Part shown: positions 35,953-46,947 of the stretch, one piece after another | Position numbering within the stretch: the stretch's first letter is position 1 | How the letters are laid out: each line of letters starts with the position of its first letter | NCBI RefSeq assembly: GCF_016808335.1 | Contig: NC_053145.1 | Span: 29,275,120 to 29,339,119 of the forward strand | DNA length: 64,000 nt | Direction: 5' to 3' | Source: Panicum virgatum | Lineage: Eukaryota; Streptophyta; Magnoliopsida; Poales; Poaceae | Notes under the pieces: generated by a model | The model's database searches: none | The model's input: only the letters and a program-made list of their open reading frames with translations | What the model was told of the DNA's origin: nothing | Translations under genes and position numbers: made by a program

Positions 35953-37912
35953 TGTAACATCCCGTAATTTTTACGGAATGTTATATATTCTAAAAATACG
36001 AGTTTTCAAAAACTTTTTGTGTGATTGTGTCATTAGCTAGAATAATATAAGGTTGCCTTCTAATCCTCTCTAAATTCCTAGAAAATAAAAGCTTTTTAAT
36101 GTAAGGATCATATTGTTTGAGTGATTTATTTGGATTTTATTTGGAGTTATCGAATCTACCTTGTTTAAAATTGTTTGTTGGATTTTATCCAAATTATTTT
36201 AAGCTTCAGAAAATCATAATAAATCAACCGGAGCTCCGAAAATTATGAAACCAGTTTCATAATTCTTTTAAAATCATGATCTACGCGTTAGAGTAGGTTT
36301 TGTTGTGACTTGGATCTTATTTAGGTAGTTTTGTCCATTTTTGCACTTTGGCCCCTGTAGTAATCCGTAATTACGAATAGGTCCTGCTGCTGAAGAGAAG
36401 ATCGACGACCAGGACTACTAGGAGTCTCAGGAGTTCTACGAGGAGCACTCAGGTTCACGCCCATCTATGATTTGAATTCCTATTAGGCATTGCTTGCTAG
36501 AACTGCTATTGCTTACTTGTGTGTATGTGAGATAAGCCTGCATGTCCTACTTATACCGTATACCTTGCATCCCTATACATTGATTGATTCTTGGATTGTT
36601 TGGCTACTATGAGAGTGATTGGGTATGGGAATGCCATGTTATGATAGTCTTGCATGCTTGAGACCCACTTTGTGAGGAGCTAGTGATAGGACTTTTAGCG
36701 GGGGCAAGCTACTGGCCGGGAATGTGTATTGGGCACATTCCGGGGAGCACCTGTGGCGGGGGCGGGAAGAGAAGGAGGGGCGATACCTATTATGGGTGCC
36801 CAAGGAGAGGTTAGACTTGTTATGGGTGCCTTTGGCGGACCACTGCGAAGGACTGCGATGAGTGCTTGCCCCGGCTTCTTATGGACATATGTGGTACCTG
36901 TGATTTGTAGGACTTTTCGTACGCGCCACTTACCCACTGTGATGGTGGATCCGGTCCGAGCTAGCTATGCACGTCACCAGACCTATCAGGGGTAGGGTAG
37001 TGCGGGGGAGGCCTGATGCTGGAGGAGCATGGGCGCTTGGTGGAACTTCGGATGGCAGGGGGAGAGCCACACAACTCCAGGGCGCCCCAACCATGAAGGG
37101 GTTGCATCCCAACCTGGGGGGATAGGATGGTGCCGTAGCGGTTAGTCTTGCTCTTCGGAGTGCTTCGGTAGGCCGGTGCCTCGGAGATAGTCAGGTCGCT
37201 CCTGGCTGGATTCATGGCGAGTGGGTACAGGTGTACAACCCCTGCAGGGTGAAATCTATACGTATAGCCGCGTACTAGGTCATGTACATTTTCCTACACT
37301 TCTGTTACTTCATCTAGAGTAGTAAACCCAGTTTTCTACCTCTCTCTAGTCCACTTTCCCCTGTGGAGTCAGATGAGGTGCAGGGAGAGGGAGTTCCAGC
37401 ACCGACCTGGGATGGGTGAGAGACATGAGTGTGTGTATATATATATATACACTTGTGCTTGCATAGGAAACCTCAGCCTATCTTTGGCTACTTTTTATAC
37501 CTTTGCATCCACTTAAAGCTTGCATACGGATGGTGACGCGAGCCTATCTCGTCCTTGGGGATAGCTTGGCAAGATGTAGGGTCCTATTAGGAGTTCGACA
37601 CCAACAACGATGGATGGTACGATTGAAGACTTAGAAGCCTATGGAGTTGAAGTTCGAGATGAAGGATGGCCTGAAGACCAGCTACCGCTTCCGTTTTCTG
37701 TTTGATCCATTTAGCCCAATGGGCTTGTAATAAATTCGTACTGCAGATCTTACGGATCTTGTAATAATTAAATCCATGTTTGAACCTGTTTTAAGTGAGC
37801 ATGAACTAATTTACTGCTTGAAATGAGTTCTGTATGTGATAGCTACTGATCCAGGGACTATCACGATGATACAGGGATTCGGGTTCTTCTTTCGAAAACC
37901 CGGGTCATTTCA
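35953..37912 (+). repeat. Solo LTR H (Tekay-like family)
   Basis: TGTAACATCCCG to CCCGGGTCATTTCA, 1960 bp, with TSD gccag at 35948-35952 and 37913-37917. No interior is present, so it is the product of LTR-LTR recombination. TGTAACA ends and the internal mini-ORF exons ally it with B and C. A TA-rich microsatellite lies at about 37436-37450. Confidence 0.9.
36384..37626 (+). other. Candidate spliced mini-ORF inside solo LTR H (exons 36384-36452, 37580-37626)
   Basis: Exon 1 reads AAEEKIDDQDY, TAG, ESQEFYEEHS and ends in phase 1 at CACTCAG|GTTCAC. After 1127 bases AAGATGTAG|GGTCC leads in phase into EFDTNNDGWYD and TGA (37624-37626). Exon 2 is 47 nt, as in C. Two internal TAGs (36415 and 37588) sit where CAG would fit. 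Composition matches the B and C peptides (Glu, Gln, Asp, Tyr-rich). Confidence 0.4.
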
Positions 37913-38218
37913 GCCAGCTCCACTAAGTGGGCACGGCAGGCCTCCGGGCACCGGTCCACCAGTTCCAGCTCCAGCGGACCCCCGCGATGTACAGCTTCGT
38001 CCAGAGGTTTCCCCACTCTGACTCGGTAGATGGGCGAGCTGAACGTGCGCACCACCAACATCGACGAGTCACTGGGCCAGCACATCGAGTCAACTCAAAA
38101 CTGGCAGCGATACACATGCGAGAGGATCCGCAACCTGGAGCAGCAACAGCAGCAATCCCAGGAAGAGTGGAGGGCCTACTACCGTTGGGCTGGGTTTAAT
38201 CACAACCAGCAGCAGTGA

Positions 38219-39711
38219 GCCTGAAGCTAGCTTGGGGGAGGACCCCCATGAGAGGTACCTTGTATCAAACTCTACCTTTACCGCTTTCCAAAACCTTACA
38301 TGAAACCAAACAAACATTTGCAAAATTCTGAAAATCCATAAAAATTTGCATAACTAAAATCAAATAAAAATTGACAAAACCTTTAAAAACCCAAAAAAAA
38401 TATTTACTTGCCTTCCAGTATGTGTAGCAAGCATGTGTAGTTTTTCCTTGTTGAGATGATGAATAGTTACAACCTTGTGCTCTCCCTAAGTTCTGAGTTT
38501 GGTGACTAGATGTTCAAAACTTAAGCTTGAAACTTGTGGGTAGCAAAAAGCAGAATTCGAATCTAGGTTGTTGTGGGTTATGATATGGCTGAAAAGAGTT
38601 GCTATGATCTTCTCCTACGTGATGCTTGATATCCGGAGTATTTCTTTTCAAAAATACAAAAATAAAATAAAGTTCCTCGGTGATATGCAATTCATATCCA
38701 GAGCCATATGAGTTACAAGTTTGAAAAGCCTTTTCTACATTTGCATCTAGTCTTCTCATTGAGCTTTGTCAAATTGTTGTGACCCTTTGAGAGAATCACT
38801 TCATACGCCCATGATCAAGATCACGTACACGTCCACTCACATGCTATACTTCTACACTTGGAAGATAGCAAGTACATCCTCCATCCACCCACAAATAAAA
38901 CTCCATGTTATACCATGTCTATCTCTCTCCAAAGTTATCATCATAATGTATGGGCTATACAAAAAGAAAAAATAAAAGATGCATACCCAAAGAAAGTATG
39001 CCACATGCCCACAAGGCATGTCAGAAAAAAAAGAAAAAAAAAAGAAAGGAAAGATGCATACCCAAAGAAGGTATGCCACATGCCCACAAGGCATGTCAAA
39101 AAAAAAGAAGAAAAAGAAAATATATCCCATACCAAAAATATTACAATGGAGAGAGAATTCATATAAAGGAGTTTCATCCACCATCCACCAAAAATATCCA
39201 CACACTTGCACTTCTTGATCAAGGCTTATGACTTGTTTCTCCTTTGGATCCGGTCTTTGACTTAGCAAAATGTGAGAACCAGGTTGCCTTTACATCGTCC
39301 ATACCTACAGGTCCACCAAAAAGAGCCATTAGAAGTAGGATGGAAAAGAAAGGCACATAAAAAGGCCTTGGTGAGGAATGAAACACATTTGAGCGATCCG
39401 AGAGATCACCCGAGGAACTTACAAAATTTCTTTTCAAAAACTTTATAAAACCTCCGGATTGACGGTTGAACAAAGGAGTGGTAAGTGGTACTCTACAAAG
39501 CCGTTCTGACCCTCAACCGCCAAAGATGAGGATGATGCTATAAGCCCCATAGGAGTAAGGTAAAAGGTGCGAACAAGGCCAACTTATTCAGAATAAAGGT
39601 AAGAACACTCGGTTGTGCCTTGGGCATAAGTCAGGAATGTGACATTGTAGTAACTCCTGATCAACAACCTAAGTCTAAAACTTTGATGGGACGAGCAAAG
39701 GGCTAGCTTGG
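38219..39711 (+). other. Non-coding 3' region of F
   Basis: It begins with GAAGCTAGCTTGGGGGAGG (38222-38240), as in A. It contains GATCAAGATCACGTACACG (about 38814) and a tandem pair of about 74-bp units starting GATGCATACCCAAAGAA (38979 and 39053), each with ATGCCACATGCCCACAAGGC and a poly-AAAAG tail. The PPT start CTAGCTTGG closes it at 39711, where I inserted. Confidence 0.7.
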
Positions 39712-40944
39712 TGTTGGGTATTTTAACGACTGCGAATACATTCGCAAGCGCACGGATACCATTGTAGCTTTCACCCATGAGTACTCAAGGGTTATCGTAT
39801 CCACAGGGAACATGTGTGCACTAACTTCTAACTGAGTCGGTCCAAGGACACACCAAGATAAGTGGCGAGAATAGAGAGGATTCCTGAGGTAGCACTTAGA
39901 TGAGTTAAGGTCGATCTCTCAGGATAGATACTCGCTTCGGGCACCGGCTTACCCCTGAAATGGTCAGGAGACTCCGGCCAACGGCTCTATGCTATATCCG
40001 AATGTGGAGGGCTACTAAGGACCAACAGGGTTGTCACCACCTGTGGACTACCTCACAGACCGTGGGATATAAGGCAAACAAAGGTGACCCTTAGCCTAGA
40101 CACCACGTCTATGCTACTGATTACTACTGTAGTCTAACTATGTTTGGTACCCCGTAGCAAACTACGGCACTCTGTATTAATACAGAGCGACGAACCCGCG
40201 AGTAAGAGAACTGATCTCACTCAAAAGATAAGTACTATGTAAGAATAGAGAATCACAAATACTAACTTACTTTACTCCGAAAGAAGCCAGTATTCGTAGA
40301 GGTACAGCTTGGAGATGAACACCGACAGGCCCGGCGCTTCCCCGAACTACTCCTCACTCTCCTCCTTTATTCTAGCACTAGCGAACTAGCGCGTCGCCTT
40401 TGCAATGTGGCACTACAACTACTCTTGAATGGTGTGTGTGTGTGTGAGGGGGAGAGGGAGGCTCCTTTTATAGCACAAGGAGGTCGGTTCCCGCCAGAAT
40501 TAAATATGGAAACACTGGGCACCGCCTTCAGGAGGATAAGGACAACCTTCCCGCCAAAACTGAGGCCGGTTGGCGACGAAATGGTGCCGGCCGACCCTAT
40601 GGTTCAGCCGGGCCATGGGTGGCGCCTCTCGCGCCGCCTCTCGTCCTGGACAATACTAAGTGGGCCCCCAACTTGTGTATGTCGGTGCCGGGGCTTTGTT
40701 TGTCAGTTTTCTTTGTCAAATGGGCCCATTTTGAGGGTGAAACGTGGGCTGGAATCTTCTGTGTGTTTTTCTTTGTTTTCACTTGTGTTTTCATCATATT
40801 TCACCAGTGGGTGCCTGCAGATCATAATTCACCAAAGCTCGTGGAACTTGTTAGAATTAATCCCTACAACTAAGTTTGGTGATCAATTATTATGAAAAGA
40901 TGCAAGAGTTGACGGTTCTATTTCTGACTTAAGGACCGTCAACA
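39712..40944 (-). repeat. 3' LTR of I
   Basis: On the plus strand TGTTGGGTATTTTAACG to ACCGTCAACA. A minus-strand TATA (TATAAAAGG, 40464-40472) lies downstream of a GGCCGACCCTATGGTTC block (about 40580) on the plus strand. Confidence 0.92.
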
Positions 40945-40958
40945 ACACCCCCACACTT
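40945..40958 (-). other. Polypurine tract of I
   Basis: Minus strand AAGTGTGGGGGTGT, abutting the 3' LTR. Confidence 0.8.
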
Positions 40959-42378
40959 AGCCTTTGCTTGTCCTCGAGTGAAGCAGAAAGGACTAAGGTG
41001 AAACATAACTTCCAAAGGTATGAAACGAGCATAAGAGATATTCCGAACCTCACCTTGCACTTGTGAACTTTGAAGTGTCTATCATGCCATCTTGGGTAGT
41101 TGAGGAGTGGAACGGTCATGAATCAGGTCACCTCAACTCTACATGTTAAGTAGCTTGGGATTTTTCAAAGAGTTTTCAAAAATAAAACCTTGCTTAGCTC
41201 CTCATTTGATACTCTCAGATCACTCAAGGTGTATAAATCCTCACCACGGCATTTTGACTTGCCCAAATTCTTCATCCTACTTCTAATGATGGACATATGT
41301 GGAGCTTTAAGGTAGGTATGAAGGAAAAGTCATACTTGCATCACATATATTGCAAAGTCAAAAACCGGATCCAAAGAGAAAAACTAGTCATACTATCAGA
41401 TCAAGATGTGCACGTACATGGATAAAGTGAATGATATATGGTGGATGGAAACTCCTTGTGTGTGGTCTCTCTCCATTTGTAAATTCTTTTTGAGAGCATG
41501 GCTACCTCTTTTTTTTCTTGTCTTTCTCTCTCTTTTTTTCATGGACCTTCATGTGTCCAACTTTTTTTTCTTTTTTTTGTAAGGTTGGACCTTCATGTGT
41601 CCACTTTTTTTAATCTTATAGCCCATGTCTCTTTTTGTAACAAAAGATGGAGAGAGAGAGACCACAATCACATAATGTGGAGTTTTTTTTATTTTGTGGG
41701 ATGTAAAAAGTGGTACAGTGCTAACTTCTTATGGAAGCATAGCAGGGGGATATGTAGTGTGCACGTGTATCTTGATCATGAAAGCATGAAAAGAATTCTT
41801 CCAAGGGTCACAACAATTTGACAATGCTCAATGCAAAGACAAGCAGCATAAGTATAAGGCTTTTCAAGATAATTAAATATATGGCTCTGGTAGGACTTTG
41901 GCAAATCAAAGAGGAGTTTGCAAGTTTTTTTTAAAAATAAATTTTCCCAAGTACTTAAACATTAAGAGTGAAGATCATGTCATCAAACCATATCACACGC
42001 ATCAACTACTTAGATGAGCATGTTGTCCTAAAGATATTTGTTCACAAGCATCAAGATGACAAGGAATAAAACATATGCAAGCCAACCATAGAAAGTATGT
42101 AGAGCAAGAGGGTCATGTTGATTAATTTTATTTGAGCTTGATTTAAAGGATCAGTTTTAAAACTCATTCAAACTCAGGAACCAAGGAGTGTGAGGCTTTT
42201 GATTGCATACCTTCGTGCTGTGTAGACGATCTGGGGATCAAGCAACCCCCCCCCCCCACACACACACTTGTTCTTATGCCTGCATTTTATTAGAGGACAA
42301 AGCAAAACAAAAGGAACCTAGGAGGATAAGGGTTGTCTAGCCAATTTTATTTATTTATTATTATTTTTAATCTTATAG
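40959..42378 (-). other. Non-coding 3' region of I
   Basis: No ORF. It has T-rich repeats on the plus strand with two CCTTCATGTGTCCAACTTTT-like units (41528-41620) and a poly-C/CA tract at 42246-42268. The same class of 3' region occurs in A, F and G. Confidence 0.7.
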
Positions 42379-43608
42379 CTAGGTTTCTTCAATGAAGTTG
42401 ATCACATCATACTCTTTATTGTCGGGTTCTAAAAAGATTTTCAGACGATGGCCATTTACCTTGAAGGTCTTACCTCCGTCATCTTGGAGAGTGATTGCTC
42501 CGTGTGATGCAACGTTGACGACGGTGTAAGGTCCTTCCCATTTGCTGCGAAGCTTGCCATGTCCAAATAGCTTAACCCTGGAATTAAAGAGCAATACCTT
42601 ATCTCCTGGCTTGAATTCTTTCTGCTTTATTCTTTTGTCGTGCCATTTCTTTGTCTTCTTTTTGTAGATATTGGCACTGTGGTATGCTTTGTCCCTCCAT
42701 TCTTCCAGCTCTGATAGCTGTTGCTTTCTGAGCATTTCGGCTTTCTTAAAGTCCATGTTGAATTTCCAGATTGCCCAGTGTGCCTTGTGCTCTAGCTCAA
42801 CAGGCAAGTGGCATGTCTTCCCGTATACTAGCTGATAGGGTGACATGCCCCATGGTGTTTTGTATGCAATCCGATATGCCCAAAGTGCATCGGGTAGCTT
42901 CGTTTTCCATGATTTCGCCATCTCATGTACTGTCTTTTGCAGAATGTTCTTGATTTGTTTATTTGATGTTTCTGCTTGACCATTGATTTGGGGGTGATAC
43001 GGTGTTGCAATGTTGTGCTCTGCACCAAGCTCTTTCAGGAAGTTTCGGAAGGTCTTATCAATGAAGTGAGACCCTCCGTCACTTATCACCATCCTTGGTG
43101 TTCCAAAACGAGGAAAGAAGACCTCGTGGAACATCCTTCGAGCATGCTTAGCATCGGCAGCACGGCATGGCATTGCTTCTACCCACTTTGACACATAGTC
43201 GATTGCCACCAGGATGCATTCGCTGTCATAGAACTTTGGGAATGGTCCCATGAAGTCAATGCCCCAAACGTCAAATCATTCTACTTGGAGGTTGTTTTGT
43301 AGGGGCATTGCATCTCTTGCAGTGATTCCTCCTTGGTGCTGACAACTTCGGCATTTCCAGATGAAGTCTTTGGTATCTTCGTACATGGTTGGCCAAAAGA
43401 AGCCGCTTTGCCAGATCTTGGCCTGAGTACGGTACACACCATAGTGTCCCCCATATGGTGCCGCATGACATTTCTCAATGATTTTCATTCCTTCGGCTGT
43501 GGGTACACATCTTCTCAGCAAGCCATCAGCACAAACTCTGTAGAGGTACGGATCATCCCACAGGTGGCGTCTACTTCCGTAGACCAGCTTCTTCTTATTT
43601 TCCCCTGG
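42379..43608 (-). pseudogene. I integrase portion of pol
   Basis: It continues the pol frame after TGA 43609-43611 and has one further TGA at 43276-43278. The HHCC zinc site is visible (EKCHAAPYGGHYG, then WKCRSCQHQGG). The core follows: [11 protein letters not shown] for the first Asp, VISDGGSHF for the second, and [12 protein letters not shown] for the Glu. A C-terminal basic region ([12 protein letters not shown] [21 protein letters not shown]) ends in NFIEET and TAG. The two TGAs can be read as former CGA and TGG. It would insert the cDNA. Confidence 0.85.
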
Positions 43609-46383
43609 TCATACATACCCTGCAACCATAAAATTCACAATATCTGCATACCAGGGTGTGACGTCCGTTACCTTCAAGAGCATGTCATCTCGGAGGAAGT
43701 CATTTATCGGTAGCTCCTGCATGTTAGTGAAATGCATACGCGACAAATGATCTGCAACAGAGTTTTCTACTCCCTTTTTATCTTTTATTTCAATATCAAA
43801 TTCTTGGAGTAGAAGGATCCAACGTATCAATCGAGGTTTAGCATATTTCTTAGTGAGCAAATATTTCAAAGCAGCATGATCGTTGTAAACAACAATCTTT
43901 GCTCCTACTAAGTAAGATCTAAACTTGTCAATAGCGAAGACAACGGCAAGGAGCTCTTTTTCAGTGGTAGCATATTTTAGTTGAGCTCCTGTCAAAGTAT
44001 TGCTAGCATAAGCGATCGTGTGATGCTTTCTATCCTTAGTTTGGCCGAGAACGGCCCCTACGGCGAAGTTACTAGCATCACACATGATTTCGAAGGGGAG
44101 CGTACAATCTGGGGGCTGGATGATTGGCGCTGAAATGAGTGCCTTCTTGAGAGTGTGAAAAGCATCAAGGCACTCATCAGTAAAGTCAAAGGGTGCATCC
44201 TTAGCTAAGAGACTCGTGAGGGGTCTAGCGATGTGAGAGAAGTCTTTGATGAAATGGCGGTAGAACCCAGCATGGCCTAGAAAGCTACGGATTCCCTTGA
44301 CATTAACAGGAGGTGGGAGCTTTTCTATAACTTCAATCTTGGCTCGATCCACCTCTATCCCACGTTCAGAAACATGGTGCCCTAAGACGATGCCCTCGCG
44401 GACCATGAAATGGCACTTTTCCCAATTAAGCACCAAGTCTGTCTCCGCGCATCGTTGTAAGACCTTATCTAAATTCTCAAGACAATGATCAAAGGTTTTC
44501 CCATAGACGGTGAAGTCGTCCATGAAAACTTCCATGATCTGCTCAATCATGTCTGAGAAAATAGACATCATGCACCTTTGGAACGAAGCGGGTGCATTAC
44601 ACAACCCGAACGACATCCTACAATAGGCGTACGTTCCATAAGGGCATGTGAACGTGGTCTTACTTTGGTCGTTAGGGTGGATGGGGATTTGGTGATAACC
44701 GGAATACCCATCAAGGAAATAGAAGAAGGAATGGTTTGCAAGTCGCTCCAACATTTCATCAATGAAGGGCAACGGGAAATGATCCTTCTTTGTAGCCTTA
44801 TTGAGCTTCCTATAATCTATGCACATCCTCCACCTAGTAGGGAGACGTTGAGCGATCAACTCATTCTTCTCATTGGGGACAACTGTCAACCCTCCCTTCT
44901 TAGGCACAACCTGAACGGTGCTAACCCACTCGCTATACAGCACGGGGTAGATAACCCTGGCGTGTAGGAGTTTCAGGACCTTCTTCTTGACGACTTTCCT
45001 CATTGCATTGTTCAACCTCCTTTGAGGTTCCCTAGAAGGTGTGAAAGCTAGATCCAAGGGGATGCGATGGGTACAAAGAGCTGGGCTAATGCCCTTTAGA
45101 TCTTCAAGGGAATATCCTAGAACAGTTCTATGTTTCTCTAGGACGGTGATTAGTCTCGTAGATTCCTCTTCTGAAAGTTTGTCGCTAATGATCATGGGAG
45201 ACTGAGGATCACCATGGAGGAAGGCGTAACGGAGGCCTGCGGGTAAAGGTTTCAACTCGATTGGAGGTTTAGGGGGAGACTCGAACTCGGATATGTCTAC
45301 GGGTTCACTGGGATCATCAACCTCCTCAATGAACTTTTCAGCATCTTTTTCATGGAGGGATTCTGGTGAGTCAAAAGGGAGAATTCCCGTCACCTCCATG
45401 ATCATTTCAGAGTCAAGGGAAGGTTCGGCCAAAGAGTTTGCTGCTCTGGAGATTTGGACCGAAAAGGTTTCCTTCCCTAGACGAACATCGAATTTACCTT
45501 GAGTCGGGGCATCCATAAGCAATTTCTCAATGGGGTGCCCGATCATGAGATCAAAGTCTTGGACATCAAAAACATGAAAATCAAGGATCACATCGATGTT
45601 CTCGTGCTTGACAGTCACGTTTTGCAAAATCCCAATTCCTTCTAGAATTTTTCTAGAGGAAGTCTGGAAGGTTTTGTCAGTTTGTACCAACGGCTCATCT
45701 CCCAAGAGTTGGAATGCGCATTCGCTAGAGATGATGTTGGCTCCGACAGTGGGACAGTAGAGGATGTCTACCGGGGTTCCTCTTATGGTACAAGGAATGG
45801 TTGACGGAGGGGAGTTGATCCGGAGAACTTCTGGCGACAGCTCCGTCTCCCTTGACCATTCGCCGGCCATGATGGCTGTTACCTTCTTGATGTTTTCCCT
45901 AAGAAATGTGGCTTCTATAGGATCTGTGGATGGGATGGGAACCGGCGGCTTCCTTGTGCAGAGATAGTTCGAGGTGTTTCTGAAATCTTCAAAAAGATCG
46001 TCCTCGAACTCGAAAGGGAGCTCTGAAGGTTGAATTTCTTCTTCCTCCGGAGCTTGTGGTTCAAAAGAGGGTTCTAGAGCTGAAGCTTGGGTTGTGGGAG
46101 GTGAAATATCTAATTCGGCTGCTAGAATGTCCTCATGGCTTGACGTATGCTCTTCTTGGGAGGATCCGGCGCTAGCAACGAAGGAGGTATTTTCTGTGAT
46201 ACGATCTAGGATTTCCCTACCTTCGGATGGAGTCTTATGGGAAAAGGATCCTCCAGCGGCAACATCAAGGTAAAGGGCGGATTCTGTGTCGAGTCCAATG
46301 TAATAATGTTGAAGTAACACATGATCGGAAATCGACAAGTTCGGGCCAGATATTAGAAGGAGTGAAAACCTGGTCCAGGCCAC
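43609..46383 (-). CDS. pol: I protease-like, RT and RNase H (open 924-codon stretch of gag-pol)
   Basis: Uninterrupted on the minus strand. After gag-derived acidic text comes a retropepsin-like region, [17 protein letters not shown] ... [12 protein letters not shown], in which the DxGA aspartate seen in A and F (DLGA) is replaced (TVGA). [46 protein letters not shown] and catalytic FMDDF. RNase [25 protein letters not shown] and [11 protein letters not shown] keep the acidic residues. It ends at TGA 43609, probably former CGA. Start at 46383 is only the end of an upstream stop, not a true start. Confidence 0.9.
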   Translation of the reverse strand: MAWTRFSLLLISGPNLSISDHVLLQHYYIGLDTESALYLDVAAGGSFSHKTPSEGREILDRITENTSFVASAGSSQEEHTSSHEDILAAELDISPPTTQASALEPSFEPQAPEEEEIQPSELPFEFEDDLFEDFRNTSNYLCTRKPPVPIPSTDPIEATFLRENIKKVTAIMAGEWSRETELSPEVLRINSPPSTIPCTIRGTPVDILYCPTVGANIISSECAFQLLGDEPLVQTDKTFQTSSRKILEGIGILQNVTVKHENIDVILDFHVFDVQDFDLMIGHPIEKLLMDAPTQGKFDVRLGKETFSVQISRAANSLAEPSLDSEMIMEVTGILPFDSPESLHEKDAEKFIEEVDDPSEPVDISEFESPPKPPIELKPLPAGLRYAFLHGDPQSPMIISDKLSEEESTRLITVLEKHRTVLGYSLEDLKGISPALCTHRIPLDLAFTPSREPQRRLNNAMRKVVKKKVLKLLHARVIYPVLYSEWVSTVQVVPKKGGLTVVPNEKNELIAQRLPTRWRMCIDYRKLNKATKKDHFPLPFIDEMLERLANHSFFYFLDGYSGYHQIPIHPNDQSKTTFTCPYGTYAYCRMSFGLCNAPASFQRCMMSIFSDMIEQIMEVFMDDFTVYGKTFDHCLENLDKVLQRCAETDLVLNWEKCHFMVREGIVLGHHVSERGIEVDRAKIEVIEKLPPPVNVKGIRSFLGHAGFYRHFIKDFSHIARPLTSLLAKDAPFDFTDECLDAFHTLKKALISAPIIQPPDCTLPFEIMCDASNFAVGAVLGQTKDRKHHTIAYASNTLTGAQLKYATTEKELLAVVFAIDKFRSYLVGAKIVVYNDHAALKYLLTKKYAKPRLIRWILLLQEFDIEIKDKKGVENSVADHLSRMHFTNMQELPINDFLRDDMLLKVTDVTPWYADIVNFMVAGYV

Positions 46384-46809
46384 ACCTATGGATTCCTTCT
46401 CATTCTGCTAAAAGCAGAGGATATCCCTTCGTAGAGCGACGATACGGGACTGGGGGAAAAATGAAAGACAAAACTTGTCTCTCAGTTCATTCCAGCTTCC
46501 GTTCACACTTCCTACGGTATGCGTGTACCATTGTTTTGCCCTCTCAACAAGAGAAAAGGGAAACAACTTCCACTTGAGGGTATCGTGTGACATGCATGCA
46601 ATGGCATGACATGAACACACTTGCTCAAACTCCCGCAGATGATGTTAAGGGTTTTCGTTATCTAACCTAGAGAAGGATAGTTTCTGAACCATAGCAATAA
46701 GGTCGGGGCGGAGCTCGTAGCTAGATGCAAGAATTGGGTGCTCGGATTGCGGAGGCTCTAAGAGCTCGCCCTTAGGAGTAGAGAAGCTTAGGATAGATGG
46801 CTGCTCCAT
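46384..46809 (-). pseudogene. gag: I gag N-terminal part
   Basis: ATG 46809 (MEQPSILSFSTPKGELLEPP) opens the frame that continues through pol to 42379 with no frameshift. LRPDLIAMVQKLSF and the LFPFSLVERAKQWY block match Athila gag. Stops: TAA 46645-46647 and TAG 46408-46410, the latter in CF*QNEKES where Gln fits. This would encode the capsid. Confidence 0.8.
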
Positions 46810-46922
46810 GATAGAAGAGGTGAGGATAGAAGATAAGGAAAAACAAAAGATAAGAGTTTTTTTTGTTTTGAAAAGATAAGATACAAGGACCAACTAGGTT
46901 TGAAGAGAGATACAGCAACCGT

Positions 46923-46940
46923 TCCCCGGCAACGGCGCCA
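46923..46940 (-). other. Primer-binding site of I (tRNA-Asp)
   Basis: Minus strand TGGCGCCGTTGCCGGGGA, a perfect complement to the plant tRNA-Asp 3' end, seven bases from the LTR. Confidence 0.93.
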
Positions 46941-46947
46941 GAAAACT

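Larger units (their letters stand above)
34724..38218 (+). pseudogene. F second ORF (ATHILA ORF1-like), split by solo LTR H
   Basis: One frame runs from ATG 34724 to 35952 and, after removing H and one TSD copy, on to TGA at 38216. The N-terminus is Ser-rich then acidic (DEQEEQIEEQAEELQAED). The central part reads WDGFVPVEENGSRLLTIQFL, FFRLFRVERYFNW, LLGFSA and FWGLISG, the pattern I associate with the ATHILA ORF1 family (PF03078). The C-terminus is Gln-rich and probably coiled (RNLEQQQQQSQEEW). Only two stops break it: TGA 35075 (probably former TGG, Trp) and TAG 38027 (probably former CAG). Function of the family is unknown. Confidence 0.65.

Noticed and set aside
46923..46940. tRNA-Asp-like sequence considered as a tRNA gene
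   Set aside because: Only the 3'-end complement is present, next to an LTR; it is a primer-binding site. The same applies to the other PBS copies.
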